From: CAZZDK01 sp964652235
GTDB taxonomy: Bacteria; Pseudomonadota; Alphaproteobacteria; UBA9219
Assembly: GCA_964652235.1 (NCBI GenBank)
Contig: CAZZDK010000006.1
Coordinates: forward strand, 1 to 64,000
Direction: 5' to 3'
DNA: 64,000 nucleotides
The translations under genes and the position numbers were made by a program. Under the pieces are notes generated by a model. It searched no databases and had not been told where the DNA came from. It was given only the letters and a program-made list of their open reading frames with translations. Each line of letters starts with the position of its first letter. Position 1 is the stretch's first letter. Below are positions 1-8,690 of this stretch, in pieces.

Positions 1-395
1 ATTTGATCCGGCCCTGCGTCGAGCTTCTAGCCTACCACACGCGCCCGAACAGCTCGCAAACCGAGCTCATCAAGGCGCAGAAAAAACAATGCCAGGCGGC
101 CGAGAACGAAAAAATTGTGTTGCCGGAAACGTTCGATAAATGCAAAGGCGGTCTTTCGGCTTATCAGGCCGAATATATCACGCAGGCCTTATGCAAAAAT
201 CCGCAATATTACGTCGCGCAAACGACGGCAGGCAGCACGCACCCCAAGATGATGGACACGACTCTCGATTGCGCGGCGTCCTGGAATCTCTGGAAAGAGG
301 GAAATATCGAAAGGCAAACGCGGGTTTTTTCGGGCATCGGCGGGATTTTGGACCTGAAATCCTGCTGGGCCGGCGCGGCGGAATTGGCGAAGTAA
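1..395 (+). CDS. C-terminal part of a Cys-rich exported protein (first of three tandem paralogues), cut by window edge
   Basis: Only the last ~130 residues lie in the window; the start is upstream. The segment aligns by eye with the C-termini of the next two genes: a 'TRPNS..TELIK.QKK' block, a 'Y(Y)V.Q...G.(T/S)H..MM' block, and a final 'CW.GA' near the stop. At least five cysteines are visible, which suggests an oxidised extracytoplasmic fold. The stop lies 9 bp before the next start, which has a strong AAGGAGG ribosome site, so the genes are probably cotranscribed. I do not recognise the family. Its place just upstream of Dot/Icm-like genes suggests a role in that envelope system, which is inference. 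Confidence 0.8.
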   Translation, partial: LIRPCVELLAYHTRPNSSQTELIKAQKKQCQAAENEKIVLPETFDKCKGGLSAYQAEYITQALCKNPQYYVAQTTAGSTHPKMMDTTLDCAASWNLWKEGNIERQTRVFSGIGGILDLKSCWAGAAELAK

Positions 396-404
396 GGAGG
401 GCGT

Positions 405-1736
405 ATGAAAAAGGGAAGGACCTTCCGCAAAAGGCTGGAGAGGCTAGGCCTTTTCGCCGCCCTTTTTGCGCTTCTTTCGGGCGTTTTTTATCCCCTGTCC
501 GTCCAGGCCCAGAGCGGAGCCGCACCTGGATATCCTATACTCGATGGAGGGCGCAAGTTCGAGGTTATTGCAAAATGGGTGCAAAGAGATAATTTTTGGA
601 CAGCAACCCATATTTTGGTCGCGACTATCACTGCGGCTATCGCGGTGGCTGCGGTTCAAGTCGCCCTGTTTTCCGAGTCCATCAGCGAAAAAATAGAGGA
701 GAACGGCGCGATGAGCGCGTCCGGCAACAAACTTCTCGCCGAGGCGGAAAAGAGACTGACGCAGGCCTTGGCCGATAACGGGGTCGAAAACGCCTTTATG
801 GAAGCCGCGCTTGAAGCCAGGGCCGAGAACGTTCCGCCTCAGAACAACCAATTGTGCAATACCATCGTCATGAACAAATCGATCATGACGACGGAACAAT
901 TCGAAGAGGCCGTCGCGACGGCGGCCTCGAGCGTCGTCGAGACGAGAGACCGGACCAAAGGAAGCGACGGATCCGGTCCGGCCAAGGCCAGCCTGATGGA
1001 ACAGGGGCGCTGCGAGCTCGGCCTCGCGCGGGAATCCGACGGTTATAACGAAGAATGCGTGGATAAGACGGCAAAGGGCGAAGACGGACGGACGCTTGAG
1101 GACAGCGACACGTCCGCTTTCACGCTTGACGGGCGCCAGACGCTGGAGATTCCCCAATTCACGACGATCACGGAAGATTCGATCCAATATAGAGTTCCGG
1201 CCCCCGAAGGCGCGGAGCAGAAATTTTGGACCGCCGGGCTCTATCACTGTATGCACCTGGCCGGGGCGCGGCCTACCCCGCCGGTCAAGGAGGAAATCGA
1301 AACCCCCGACGGTCTTGTCAAGCGGGCGCAATGGAACCATTGCGCCGCGGCGGAAAGCGCGCTGGTGCGGGCCTGCACGAATCTTCTGGCCTTCTACACG
1401 CGGCCCAACAGCACCTTTACGGAACTGATCAAGAATCAGAAAAAAAGCTACGAGGCCACCGAGAAATTGAACATAACGCTGCCCGAATCCCATGAAAAGG
1501 GGATGAGCTCCTATCAGCTTCTCAGGGCGTCCCAGGCGGCCTGTAAGAGCAACCAGTATTACGTATCCCAATCGGAAGGCGGCGCGACGCACGCGGACAT
1601 GATGAACAGCGTGAATAAATGCACCTTGGCCTGGAACGCCTGGGAGTCCATGCAGGAGAAAAGACGCATGGCGCTTATCGAGGCGGTCGGCGTCCTGCCC
1701 AAGCTGGCCGAGTGCTGGCAGGGGGCGGAAAGGTGA
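405..1736 (+). CDS. Cys-rich exported/membrane-anchored protein, second tandem paralogue
   Basis: 443 aa. The ATG follows an AAGGAGG ribosome site by 4 bases. The N-terminus has a basic stretch and a hydrophobic core ending in 'VQAQS' (signal peptide, cut after about residue 36). A second hydrophobic segment lies at about residues 65-90 (ATHILVATITAAIAVAAVQV), so the mature protein may be anchored. About ten cysteines are spread through the rest. The middle holds a 'QGRC.....D.GY...C' block and an 'RPTPP...KRAQWNHCAA' block that is shared with the third paralogue. The family is unknown to me. Comparison with R64 TraW/IcmX-type periplasmic proteins came to mind, but I see no motif to support it. 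The stop overlaps the next start (GTGA). Confidence 0.85.
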   Translation: MKKGRTFRKRLERLGLFAALFALLSGVFYPLSVQAQSGAAPGYPILDGGRKFEVIAKWVQRDNFWTATHILVATITAAIAVAAVQVALFSESISEKIEENGAMSASGNKLLAEAEKRLTQALADNGVENAFMEAALEARAENVPPQNNQLCNTIVMNKSIMTTEQFEEAVATAASSVVETRDRTKGSDGSGPAKASLMEQGRCELGLARESDGYNEECVDKTAKGEDGRTLEDSDTSAFTLDGRQTLEIPQFTTITEDSIQYRVPAPEGAEQKFWTAGLYHCMHLAGARPTPPVKEEIETPDGLVKRAQWNHCAAAESALVRACTNLLAFYTRPNSTFTELIKNQKKSYEATEKLNITLPESHEKGMSSYQLLRASQAACKSNQYYVSQSEGGATHADMMNSVNKCTLAWNAWESMQEKRRMALIEAVGVLPKLAECWQGAER

Positions 1737-3175
1737 CGAAAGGCGGGAAAAAAGAAAGGGGCTGGCTGGCTTCGGGGCGCCGGGCCGTTTGCCTTTGCCT
1801 CATCGTCTCGTTTCTCGTTCTGGCCGTTCAGCCGATAACAGCGAAGAAGGCCGGAGCCTTGACGACGCTTGAACTGTTTATCCTCGCTTGCGGGGGGGCG
1901 ACTCCTTGCCTTGTTTTCGATGTGGCCGCCTACGGCGCTGAAATAGCCCAGCTCCTTGCGGACAGAAAGTATTTTATTATTCAGGCCAATTTGTACAAAA
2001 CCATATTCACAGCTTGGCTTGTGGCCAATGCGACCATTCTTGCCTACATGGGCGAGGCCATTCCTTCCGCGATCGAGACGTCCGATGCCATGAAGCCGTC
2101 GGGGAATAGGCTGCTGGCGGAGGCTCTGCCCCGGCTGGCCAACGCAAGGGCGGACAGCGAGCTGGAGAACAAGTATCTCGAAGCCCAGGCTCGTATCGTA
2201 GCCCAGAACGTGCCGCCCGAGGAGACGGAGCAGTTTTTGTGCAACAACATCGTGGCGTGCCAGGCTCCCTTGGCGATGGGGGATTTCGCCAAGATGGTTT
2301 CCAAAATGGTCGCGGACGGCATTTCCATGCGCTATCGCCAAAAGGGAGATGACGGCGACGGGCCCCAGGCTGCCTCCGACGAGGAGCAAGGCCGGTGCGG
2401 CGACAATGCTGCGGGTGCCGGTTTTGCCAACGCGGATGACGGGTACAGCGACAGGTGCGCGGCGCTGTCCGTTTCCTCTTTGACGAGTCTGGCGGACGCC
2501 GATATTTCCGCCGGAACGCTCGACCTCGATCAGGCGCTGCAGATGCCCTCTATGACCCAGAAGACGGAGAGCACCGCCTACGGCGACGTCAAGGTGAACG
2601 TGCCGGACATGGAAGCGGGCGCCAATTCGCCGAGAGACCTGGCCGAAAAACGGGCCTGGATCGCCGCCGTAAGCCAATGCGCCAAGATAGCGGGGCCTCG
2701 GCCTACGCCGCCGTTAGGTTCTGATCTGGATAATCCCGAACAGATGGTTAAAAGGGCGCAATGGAACCATTGCGCCGCCATGCAGGACGAGTTCGTGAAA
2801 AGATGCGCCGATCGGGTCGGTATGCTCTCGCGCCCCGATTGCGGCAACGATGATTTTCAAACGCTTTGCGAGGTTTCCGTCCACGGCTGCAACGCCGCGC
2901 GCGACGCCGACATGGATTTGCCGCCCAACATCCGAAATTGCGCGGCGGGCGTGAATCTTTATCAGGCGAGCGAGTTGTGCAACAAAATGTGCGCTTCCTC
3001 CCGCCAGTTTCAAGCCAAGGCGAACGTAGGCACCTCCCACGCCCAAATGATATCCGATGCGGCCCTGTGCGACCTTTCGGAACGGATGTGGAAGAAGCGG
3101 ATGGATGCGGAGAAGGCGGCTTTTCTTAAGGCCGTCGCCAATATGGAAGGCCTGAAAGATTGTTGGCCGAAATAA
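1733..3175 (+). CDS. Cys-rich exported protein, third tandem paralogue
   Basis: 480 aa from a GTG that overlaps the preceding stop, which implies translational coupling. The N-terminus has a hydrophobic signal-like segment (about residues 18-36) and a further hydrophobic stretch (about residues 42-60). It shares with the preceding gene the 'MKPSGNRLLAEALPRL' region, 'QNVPPEE', 'EQGRCG', 'GYSDRC', 'RPTPP', 'RAQWNHCAA' and the final 'CWPK'. It has about twenty cysteines, more than its neighbours, with extra pairs in the C-terminal half. Function is unknown. Tandem duplication and divergence of a disulfide-bonded exported protein is the plainest reading. The CPNC thioredoxin-fold protein at 4669 is a plausible folding partner. 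Confidence 0.85.
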   Translation: MTKGGKKERGWLASGRRAVCLCLIVSFLVLAVQPITAKKAGALTTLELFILACGGATPCLVFDVAAYGAEIAQLLADRKYFIIQANLYKTIFTAWLVANATILAYMGEAIPSAIETSDAMKPSGNRLLAEALPRLANARADSELENKYLEAQARIVAQNVPPEETEQFLCNNIVACQAPLAMGDFAKMVSKMVADGISMRYRQKGDDGDGPQAASDEEQGRCGDNAAGAGFANADDGYSDRCAALSVSSLTSLADADISAGTLDLDQALQMPSMTQKTESTAYGDVKVNVPDMEAGANSPRDLAEKRAWIAAVSQCAKIAGPRPTPPLGSDLDNPEQMVKRAQWNHCAAMQDEFVKRCADRVGMLSRPDCGNDDFQTLCEVSVHGCNAARDADMDLPPNIRNCAAGVNLYQASELCNKMCASSRQFQAKANVGTSHAQMISDAALCDLSERMWKKRMDAEKAAFLKAVANMEGLKDCWPK

Positions 3176-3335
3176 GAATAATCCTTTTTTTTCAATAGAA
3201 AAGCGATGCCGTTAACCAAAGCGAAACCTTCCTGGGCGATCCTGAGGCGCACGGCCATGAAAGCATTGGCCGGTGTTGGCGGGCGGCCTGCGCCCGTGTA
3301 TAGTCCGCTTCTCTTTATATAAAGACGGTTTGAGC

Positions 3336-4181
3336 ATGACGGAAACTTCGGAAGTCTCAAAAAGCGCTGAAGTTAGCGCTCGGATGCAGACTCTTTTGGC
3401 CGCTTTTCGCCAGGTCGGTATGCCCCTCCTTCAAACGCTCGCGGAATCTTCCGGCGGACAGGGCGAGCCGCAGGCGCTTGAGCCGGAAAAGTTCGGCGCT
3501 TTGGTCGATAGCGCCGTCATCCTGACCCAGGCGCTGGCCGAGGAAATCGGCGCTGCGGAAGAGGCGCTAGAGCCGGCGGTGCGTTGGGCGCTTGCGGGTT
3601 CGGCCAGCCAGGTCGTCGCGGCTTCCTTCCGCGCGACGGGCCTGCCGATGAAGGAAGAGGAGGCCAAGCGGCTGGCCGGCATCGCCGTTTCGCTTCAAAG
3701 CAAGTTCAAAAGCCAGATACCGGCGGGCGGCGAAACGATACCGAATACGGTCGCGACCTTCCGCGCGAAGATGATGGAGGCGATGGTGCCGGTGATCGGC
3801 GCCGTGGCGCAATACGCCTTTGGCCGGGCCGAGCATGAGCTTCTGGCGGAAGTGGCCGAGAGGCTCGTTAAAACGTCGGACCAGGTGACGCGGACCCTGG
3901 CCGCGCCCGGCTCGACGCCGGAACAATGGCGGCTGCTGTGCTGGAACGTTTTGCGGGCAGCGGGTCAGATTTACACCGAAAGCCATTACGCCGAAGCGGA
4001 CCGACTTTTGTACATGAATCCGGACGAGAGGGCGGCCTTTTTCGCGCAGCACGGCGATGCAATCCCCATGACTCAGGTTTGGCAGGCTTTCAACCAACGC
4101 ATGGCCATGCTGGCGACTCTCGCCACTTATCTCGAAGTTCCTCCCGCCGCCCAGCTCGAAACGCAGGGATGGGAGACATGA
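3336..4181 (+). CDS. Helical hypothetical protein in the appendage locus
   Basis: 281 aa with no signal peptide or membrane segment. The sequence is rich in Ala, Glu, Leu and Gln and should be almost all alpha-helical. I do not recognise a domain. The ATG at 3336 was chosen because a 160-bp gap without coding signal precedes it; no strong ribosome site is visible. Its stop overlaps the ATG of the lytic transglycosylase (ATGA), so the two are coupled. A cytoplasmic helical protein at this place could be a regulator or chaperone of the system, but nothing in the sequence decides it. Confidence 0.75.
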   Translation: MTETSEVSKSAEVSARMQTLLAAFRQVGMPLLQTLAESSGGQGEPQALEPEKFGALVDSAVILTQALAEEIGAAEEALEPAVRWALAGSASQVVAASFRATGLPMKEEEAKRLAGIAVSLQSKFKSQIPAGGETIPNTVATFRAKMMEAMVPVIGAVAQYAFGRAEHELLAEVAERLVKTSDQVTRTLAAPGSTPEQWRLLCWNVLRAAGQIYTESHYAEADRLLYMNPDERAAFFAQHGDAIPMTQVWQAFNQRMAMLATLATYLEVPPAAQLETQGWET

Positions 4182-4630
4182 TCTCCGCCCAGACGCTCGC
4201 CGCCTGTCTGCTTTTCGCCGCGCAAACCTACGATGTTCCCCCGCAGGTCATGATCGGCATTATGCACGTGGAAGGCGGCCGGGTGGGGCAGGCCGTCGGG
4301 CCGAACGTCAACGGCTCCTACGATCTGGGGCCGATGCAGGTCAATTCCCTGTGGATACCCGAACTGGCGGCGGCCTGGCGGGTCGATTATAAGACAGCCT
4401 ATAAGGTCGTTCGCGACGACGGGTGCATGAATGTCAGGGTTGCCGCGTGGATTCTGAAAAGAAAAATAAAAGAAGCGGGTTCCCTTTATCGGGGGATCGC
4501 TTATTATCACTCCGCCACGCCGGGAGTCGGAATAAGCTACGCAGCCAGGGTCATCCGGGTGATGGAGAGGAAGGGACTTATCAAACGCGACGGCGCCGTA
4601 AGCCCGCGCAGGCTCTATGCGCAGAAATAG
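4178..4630 (+). CDS. Lytic transglycosylase, SLT type, specialised for a secretion/pilus system
   Basis: 150 aa. The lysozyme-like SLT fold is recognised from 'IMHVEGG' (likely catalytic Glu about residue 30), 'GSYDLGPMQVNSLW' (the usual G..D.G.MQ.N motif), 'NVRVAAWILKRKI' and 'GIAYYHSATP'. Such enzymes cleave peptidoglycan strands to let envelope-spanning machines assemble; R64 PilT and VirB1 are examples. No clear signal peptide is seen: a short hydrophobic stretch 'TLAACLLFAAQTY' overlaps the domain start. The ATG overlaps the upstream stop. An in-frame ATG 9 bases earlier is an alternative. Confidence 0.88.
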   Translation: MISAQTLAACLLFAAQTYDVPPQVMIGIMHVEGGRVGQAVGPNVNGSYDLGPMQVNSLWIPELAAAWRVDYKTAYKVVRDDGCMNVRVAAWILKRKIKEAGSLYRGIAYYHSATPGVGISYAARVIRVMERKGLIKRDGAVSPRRLYAQK

Positions 4631-4668
4631 GCACCGAGGAGAAACCAACGGAAAAGGGGAGAAACGCA

Positions 4669-5652
4669 ATGCGTCAGGGGTTCGTTTATGCTGTCTTAGC
4701 CGCTTTCTTGATCGTTTGCGGCGGGAACGGAAGCGCTCAGGCCCAAGCCGTTTCGGGGCTTTCGAACGAGGGTTCGGCCCTTTTCAACGCCAATGCCAAG
4801 GCGCCGGACATCAACACGATCCCTGTCTTAAGAAAGATCGTCGAAAGCGGCGGTAAGCTTTATTACTTGGGCGAGCGGTCCGGGCTTAACGGTTGGTTCA
4901 TCGTCAAGGGCGGCCAGGTTCAAATGATTTATCTTTCGCCGGATCGCAAGACCGCTTTGGTCGGCGGGATGTTCACGGACCAGGGCGATAACGTGACGGG
5001 CGTGCAGATTAAGGAGCTTTCCTCCCGCGAGAAGGCGATTTACGAGTTGCTTTACGGAACCGGCCAACGGCAAAATCAGATTCTTGCCGCCGGGTCCGTC
5101 GAAGGCGGCGTGACGGCGCTTGCGAGCGACGCGACAGCCGCCCCCGCGCCGGATCCCAACAGCAGCGGTATTCCTGCGGTTTCCCTGTCGCCCGGCGACC
5201 GCCTCTATCAAGACCTGGAGGCGGCGGCCGGCGTGACGTTGGGCAAGCCCGAGGCGCCTGAAATTCTGATAATCGTCGCGCCCAAATGCCCGAACTGCAA
5301 GGGGACCTGGCGCGAGCTGCGTGACGCCGTTAAGGCGGGCCAGGCGCGGGTGCGTTTGATCCCGGTTTACAACAGCACCGGCGGCGAGGAGGCGGAAGAG
5401 GCGGCCCAGCTTCTGCGCGCGAAAGACCCGCTTGAAGCCTGGGATAAATATGTCGAGGGCGACAAATCGGCCATGGGGGACAAGCCCGACGAAACGGCCA
5501 TAAAGGCGGTCGTCGCCAATCTTAAGATTGTTTCGAAATGGAACATCAAGGGATATCCGTATCTTGTTTACAGGAATAAGGAAGGCAAGATTAAGATCGT
5601 CCAAGGGCGGCCTGAACGTATGGCGCCCGTTCTGGTCGATCTGGGGAAGTGA
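4669..5652 (+). CDS. Exported thioredoxin-fold protein with CPNC motif (DsbC/DsbG-like)
   Basis: 327 aa with a Sec signal peptide ending near 'GSAQAQA' (residue ~26) and an AGGGGAG ribosome site. The N-terminal part (about residues 40-130) resembles the DsbC/DsbG dimerisation region: 'GGKLYYLGERSGLNGWFIV' and 'QMIYLSPDRKTALVGGMF'. The C-terminal half is a thioredoxin fold with C207-P-N-C210 after 'ILIIVAPK', and a probable cis-Pro loop at 'IKGYPYLVY'. DsbC itself uses CGYC, so redox properties may differ. In this operon it probably isomerises or reduces disulfides in the Cys-rich paralogues and pilins (inference). R64/IncI systems also carry a DsbC-like TrbB. Confidence 0.85.
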   Translation: MRQGFVYAVLAAFLIVCGGNGSAQAQAVSGLSNEGSALFNANAKAPDINTIPVLRKIVESGGKLYYLGERSGLNGWFIVKGGQVQMIYLSPDRKTALVGGMFTDQGDNVTGVQIKELSSREKAIYELLYGTGQRQNQILAAGSVEGGVTALASDATAAPAPDPNSSGIPAVSLSPGDRLYQDLEAAAGVTLGKPEAPEILIIVAPKCPNCKGTWRELRDAVKAGQARVRLIPVYNSTGGEEAEEAAQLLRAKDPLEAWDKYVEGDKSAMGDKPDETAIKAVVANLKIVSKWNIKGYPYLVYRNKEGKIKIVQGRPERMAPVLVDLGK

Positions 5653-5659
5653 TATCCTA

Positions 5660-5947
5660 ATGGGTTGGCTCGAAAAGCTTTTTCCGAGTCAGCAGAGGAA
5701 AGGGAAGGGCTTTAACCTTCCCCCTCTGGATGTACGGGGCGGCTCTTTGCCTACCCTTTTCGAGGGCGGAAAGGCGGGGGGGCAGATTCCCAACGCTTCC
5801 CTCATTTACGGGGTGGGAGCCGCCGTTCTGTTCGCCTTCTCTCTTTATTCTTTATTTACCGGGGCATGGTTTACTGCCTTGCTTCTCCTTGTTCTCGCCG
5901 GGGCGCTTTTTGGTTTCGCGCTCTATTTCATGCGCTTTGCGGCCTGA
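5660..5947 (+). CDS. Small inner-membrane protein with two transmembrane helices
   Basis: 95 aa. A polar N-terminal 50 residues with several Gly and Pro is followed by two closely spaced hydrophobic segments (about residues 50-67 and 70-92) that form a helical hairpin. It starts 7 bases after the stop of the CPNC protein gene and lies before dotD. I do not recognise a family. By position and shape it could match one of the small two-helix Dot/Icm or IncI Tra proteins (IcmV/IcmP-type), but sequence alone does not show it. Confidence 0.7.
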   Translation: MGWLEKLFPSQQRKGKGFNLPPLDVRGGSLPTLFEGGKAGGQIPNASLIYGVGAAVLFAFSLYSLFTGAWFTALLLLVLAGALFGFALYFMRFAA

Positions 5948-6040
5948 GGGGGGAAGAGGAAACGCTTGTCGAAAAGGGGTGCCCCGTCTATACGTGAAGT
6001 CCCGAAAAACGGCCCATTAACAGACGATCAGAGTGCGACG

Positions 6041-6535
6041 ATGACTTTGCCTTTCGCCCGAAAAATGATGTGGATTTCCCTAGGCCTGGCCTTGGCCGGT
6101 TGCGCCATGAACCAGCCCGTCAAGCCCGTTCCGGCCGAGCCGGATCTGGTTAGCTTGCGTCTGGCCCAGGCTGCCGAAAAAGCTTCAAGCGCGCTGGACA
6201 CCATCGCAGGGATCGAGCAACAGCGCTCGCCGAATGCTTTGCCGGCGGACGATTATTCGTCGGCGCCCCCGGCTTTGACCCAGACCATCACAGTCAAATG
6301 GGCCGGTCCCGTCGAACAAATGCTTGAGACGCTTTCTTCTCGCGCGGGAATGCGTCTGGAAACCAAGGGCAATCGTCCCGGCGTTCCCTTGGTGGTCAAC
6401 GTCAATGTTTATCAAAAACCGATGATCGAAGTTCTGCGCGACCTGGGCCTCCAGGTCGGTCGCCGCGCCGATATCACGGTCAACAGCGCTCAAAGCGTCA
6501 TAGAGATTCGCTATGCCCCGGTCGATCAAAACTAA
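6041..6535 (+). CDS. dotD: DotD/TraH-like outer-membrane lipoprotein of a type IVB secretion system
   Basis: 164 aa. The lipoprotein signal ends in 'LGLALAGC' (Cys about residue 21). The mature part has a helical linker and then a compact domain (about residues 80-160: 'ITVKWAGPVEQMLETLSSRAG', then 'INVNVY' type strands and 'DLGLQVGRRADI') like the secretin N0-like domain known for Legionella DotD. DotD, DotC and DotH form the outer-membrane ring of Dot/Icm and of IncI conjugation systems. The next gene is DotC, then DotB and IcmT, the same order as traH-traI-traJ-traK in R64. The ATG at 6041 gives the best lipoprotein signal. Confidence 0.85.
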   Translation: MTLPFARKMMWISLGLALAGCAMNQPVKPVPAEPDLVSLRLAQAAEKASSALDTIAGIEQQRSPNALPADDYSSAPPALTQTITVKWAGPVEQMLETLSSRAGMRLETKGNRPGVPLVVNVNVYQKPMIEVLRDLGLQVGRRADITVNSAQSVIEIRYAPVDQN

Positions 6536-6548
6536 AAGAAATTCAAGG

Positions 6549-7397
6549 ATGAAGTCGCTTATCTCGCTTCTTGTTTTGGCGGGGGGGCTTGCGCTCGTCT
6601 GCTCGTCCGCCCAGGCTGCCGGTTGGGGTTTTGAAGAGGCCAAGGCGCCGGAACCCTCGCCGCCGCCGCCTGCCATGAAGGAACTACAGGAGCAGGAAAC
6701 CGGCGAAGACACGAAGCCCGGCGACATGGGCCTGCAAATACGCGGCGACGCGCTTAAGGAATCCGCCTTGTCCTATGGGGCGCGGGGCGGGCTGGCCTAT
6801 AGGACGTTCGAGATTCAGCGCCGTTTGGTCGAGCACGAAGCCAGTCTCAGCAAGACGTTCGACTTTTCGCGGCTTCTGATGGCGGCGCCTTCGGGCCTGC
6901 TCTTGGAGCCGCCGATCGTGTCCGAAGCGCAAAAGGCCGTGATCGTGAACAAGGGCGGGCAGGAAGCCGCCGTGGCGGATCGCGTTTTACGCATCAACAG
7001 GGCGGCGCGCATCGTGACGGCGCCGCGCGACTGGCGTTTGTATTTGGAGCGCGATTGGGGTCGCGTGGACCCGCCGCCGGGGCTTTTGCTGCCGCGCGAC
7101 GACGAAGAGCGGGCCGCCTGGCGCGCCTGGGTCCAGGAAGGATGGGAAGCGGGCGTCAAGCAGGCCGAAGAAACCTTCGAAGCCGATCTTGACCGCATGA
7201 CGAACGATTATGTGGGCATGGTCCGTTATCGGGAACTTTTGGCTCAGGGCATGATTTCCCCTCCCTACGCCATGCACGAGGATCGCGGCGTGACGGGCGG
7301 AGGATCGGAAATGCGCGTGGGCGACCGCGGCGTTTCCATCACGGGTCCGTCCGTTCTCATACCCCGGAGCGAAAAGTGGACGACGGCGCCACGGTAA
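6549..7397 (+). CDS. dotC: DotC/TraI-like component of the type IVB outer-membrane complex
   Basis: 282 aa with a signal peptide ending at 'CSSAQAAG'. DotC hallmarks are visible: 'R.DAL.E.ALSYGARGGLA', 'DF..LL' with 'PPIVSEA', 'RDWRLYL.R.W', and near the end 'YVGMVRYRELLAQGMIS' followed by 'RGVTGGG.EMRVGDR'. In Legionella DotC is a lipoprotein; here I see no clean lipobox Cys, so anchoring may differ. The 3' end overlaps dotB by 22 bp. The start at 6549 has only a weak ribosome site; an ATG at 6513 inside dotD is the alternative. Confidence 0.87.
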   Translation: MKSLISLLVLAGGLALVCSSAQAAGWGFEEAKAPEPSPPPPAMKELQEQETGEDTKPGDMGLQIRGDALKESALSYGARGGLAYRTFEIQRRLVEHEASLSKTFDFSRLLMAAPSGLLLEPPIVSEAQKAVIVNKGGQEAAVADRVLRINRAARIVTAPRDWRLYLERDWGRVDPPPGLLLPRDDEERAAWRAWVQEGWEAGVKQAEETFEADLDRMTNDYVGMVRYRELLAQGMISPPYAMHEDRGVTGGGSEMRVGDRGVSITGPSVLIPRSEKWTTAPR

Positions 7398-8677
7398 CCT
7401 TTTCGGCGGACGACAATCAGGTTCTGATCGGGATTTGGCCCGACGAGCCGCTTCGTATCCTCGAAGAGCACGTGGACGGTCTCTTGCTCTGGTGCGCCCA
7501 GCGCCGCGCGACGGATATTACGATCCAAACGGACAGGCCGGTCACGATCGAAGTGGACGGCACCTTGTATCCTGTGACGCGCCGTTCGATGGATTCCGCC
7601 GACATGGCGAACGTTCTGGTCCGCATTTACGGCCCGGACGCTCTGGCGAAACTGGCATCGGGGCACGATCTGGACCTGTCCTACGAAGTCCGGCCTGAAC
7701 GCAACCTGCGCTATCGTTTCCGAACCAATATCACCGCGATTTTGAGCCGAGGCCGCGATTCCGTCCAGGTGACCATGCGCTCTTTGCCCAATCTGCCGCC
7801 GAGCATGGTCGATCTGGGGATCGAAGAGCCGCTCATCCGCAATTGGTCGCCCCGCCAGGGATTGATCCTCGTGACCGGTCCGACGGGCAGCGGCAAAACG
7901 ACGCTTTTGGCGGCGGGGTGCCGAATGCTGATCGAGCGCGAGCAGGGCTGCGGCAAGCTTCTCACCTATGAAGCGCCCATCGAATATGTGTACGACCAGA
8001 TCACGGGACCGCGCTCGCTGGTCGCGCAATCGGAAATTCCTCGCCATTTGCCGACCTTTGCGGCGGGCGTGCGCAACGCGCTCAGGCGCAAGCCGAACAT
8101 CATTCTGGTCGGCGAAGCGCGCGACCGGGAAACCATGTCGGCGGCGATCGAAGCCGGACAGACGGGCCATCTGGTCTATTCGACGGTCCACACCATCGGC
8201 GTGGCGGCGACGGTGCGACGCATCGTGAGCGTGTTCGAACCGGCGGAACGTTCCGAACGCGCCTATGCGCTGATGGAGACCTTGCGCATGATCGTCACGC
8301 AGGCGCTGGTTCCTAAGGTGGGGGGCGGGCGTCTGGGGCTTCGCGAGTTTCTCGTGTTCGACGAAAATATCCGCGAACAGCTTTTGGATATGCCCATCGA
8401 CAGATGGACCACGGAAACCCAACGCTTTCTCGTGCGCTACGGGCGGACGATGGAGCAGTCGGCCAATCAGGCCTTTAGGGACGGACTGATCGACCGCCGC
8501 ACCTATCTTCTGTTGACGAAGGGCTTTTCGGGCGAAGAAGCCGCAGGCGCGGGCAGCGATCCTTTCTATCGGGAAGAAGAGGGCGCGGAGTCCGGTTTCG
8601 AGCGCGAGGCCAGGGCCGCAGGCGAGACGGAAGGTTTCTCCGGCGAAGAGGACGATGACGACACGACGATGATTTGA
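7376..8677 (+). CDS. dotB: DotB/TraJ-like secretion ATPase (PilT/VirB11 superfamily)
   Basis: 433 aa from a GTG preceded by GGAGCG. Walker A is 'GPTGSGKTTL' (about residues 168-177), the Asp-box region is 'YEAPIEYVYD', and Walker B is 'IILVGEARDRE' (about residue 241), followed by the His box 'GQTGHLVYSTVHT'. DotB hydrolyses ATP as a hexamer at the inner-membrane face of the type IVB machine. The N-terminal 'RRATDITIQTDRPVTIEVDG' fits the PAS-like domain of this family. It lies between dotC and icmT as in R64 (traI-traJ-traK). The pilus ATPase at 14299 is a separate enzyme. Confidence 0.92.
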   Translation: MDDGATVTFSADDNQVLIGIWPDEPLRILEEHVDGLLLWCAQRRATDITIQTDRPVTIEVDGTLYPVTRRSMDSADMANVLVRIYGPDALAKLASGHDLDLSYEVRPERNLRYRFRTNITAILSRGRDSVQVTMRSLPNLPPSMVDLGIEEPLIRNWSPRQGLILVTGPTGSGKTTLLAAGCRMLIEREQGCGKLLTYEAPIEYVYDQITGPRSLVAQSEIPRHLPTFAAGVRNALRRKPNIILVGEARDRETMSAAIEAGQTGHLVYSTVHTIGVAATVRRIVSVFEPAERSERAYALMETLRMIVTQALVPKVGGGRLGLREFLVFDENIREQLLDMPIDRWTTETQRFLVRYGRTMEQSANQAFRDGLIDRRTYLLLTKGFSGEEAAGAGSDPFYREEEGAESGFEREARAAGETEGFSGEEDDDDTTMI

Positions 8678-8690
8678 CGGCGGGGGGACC

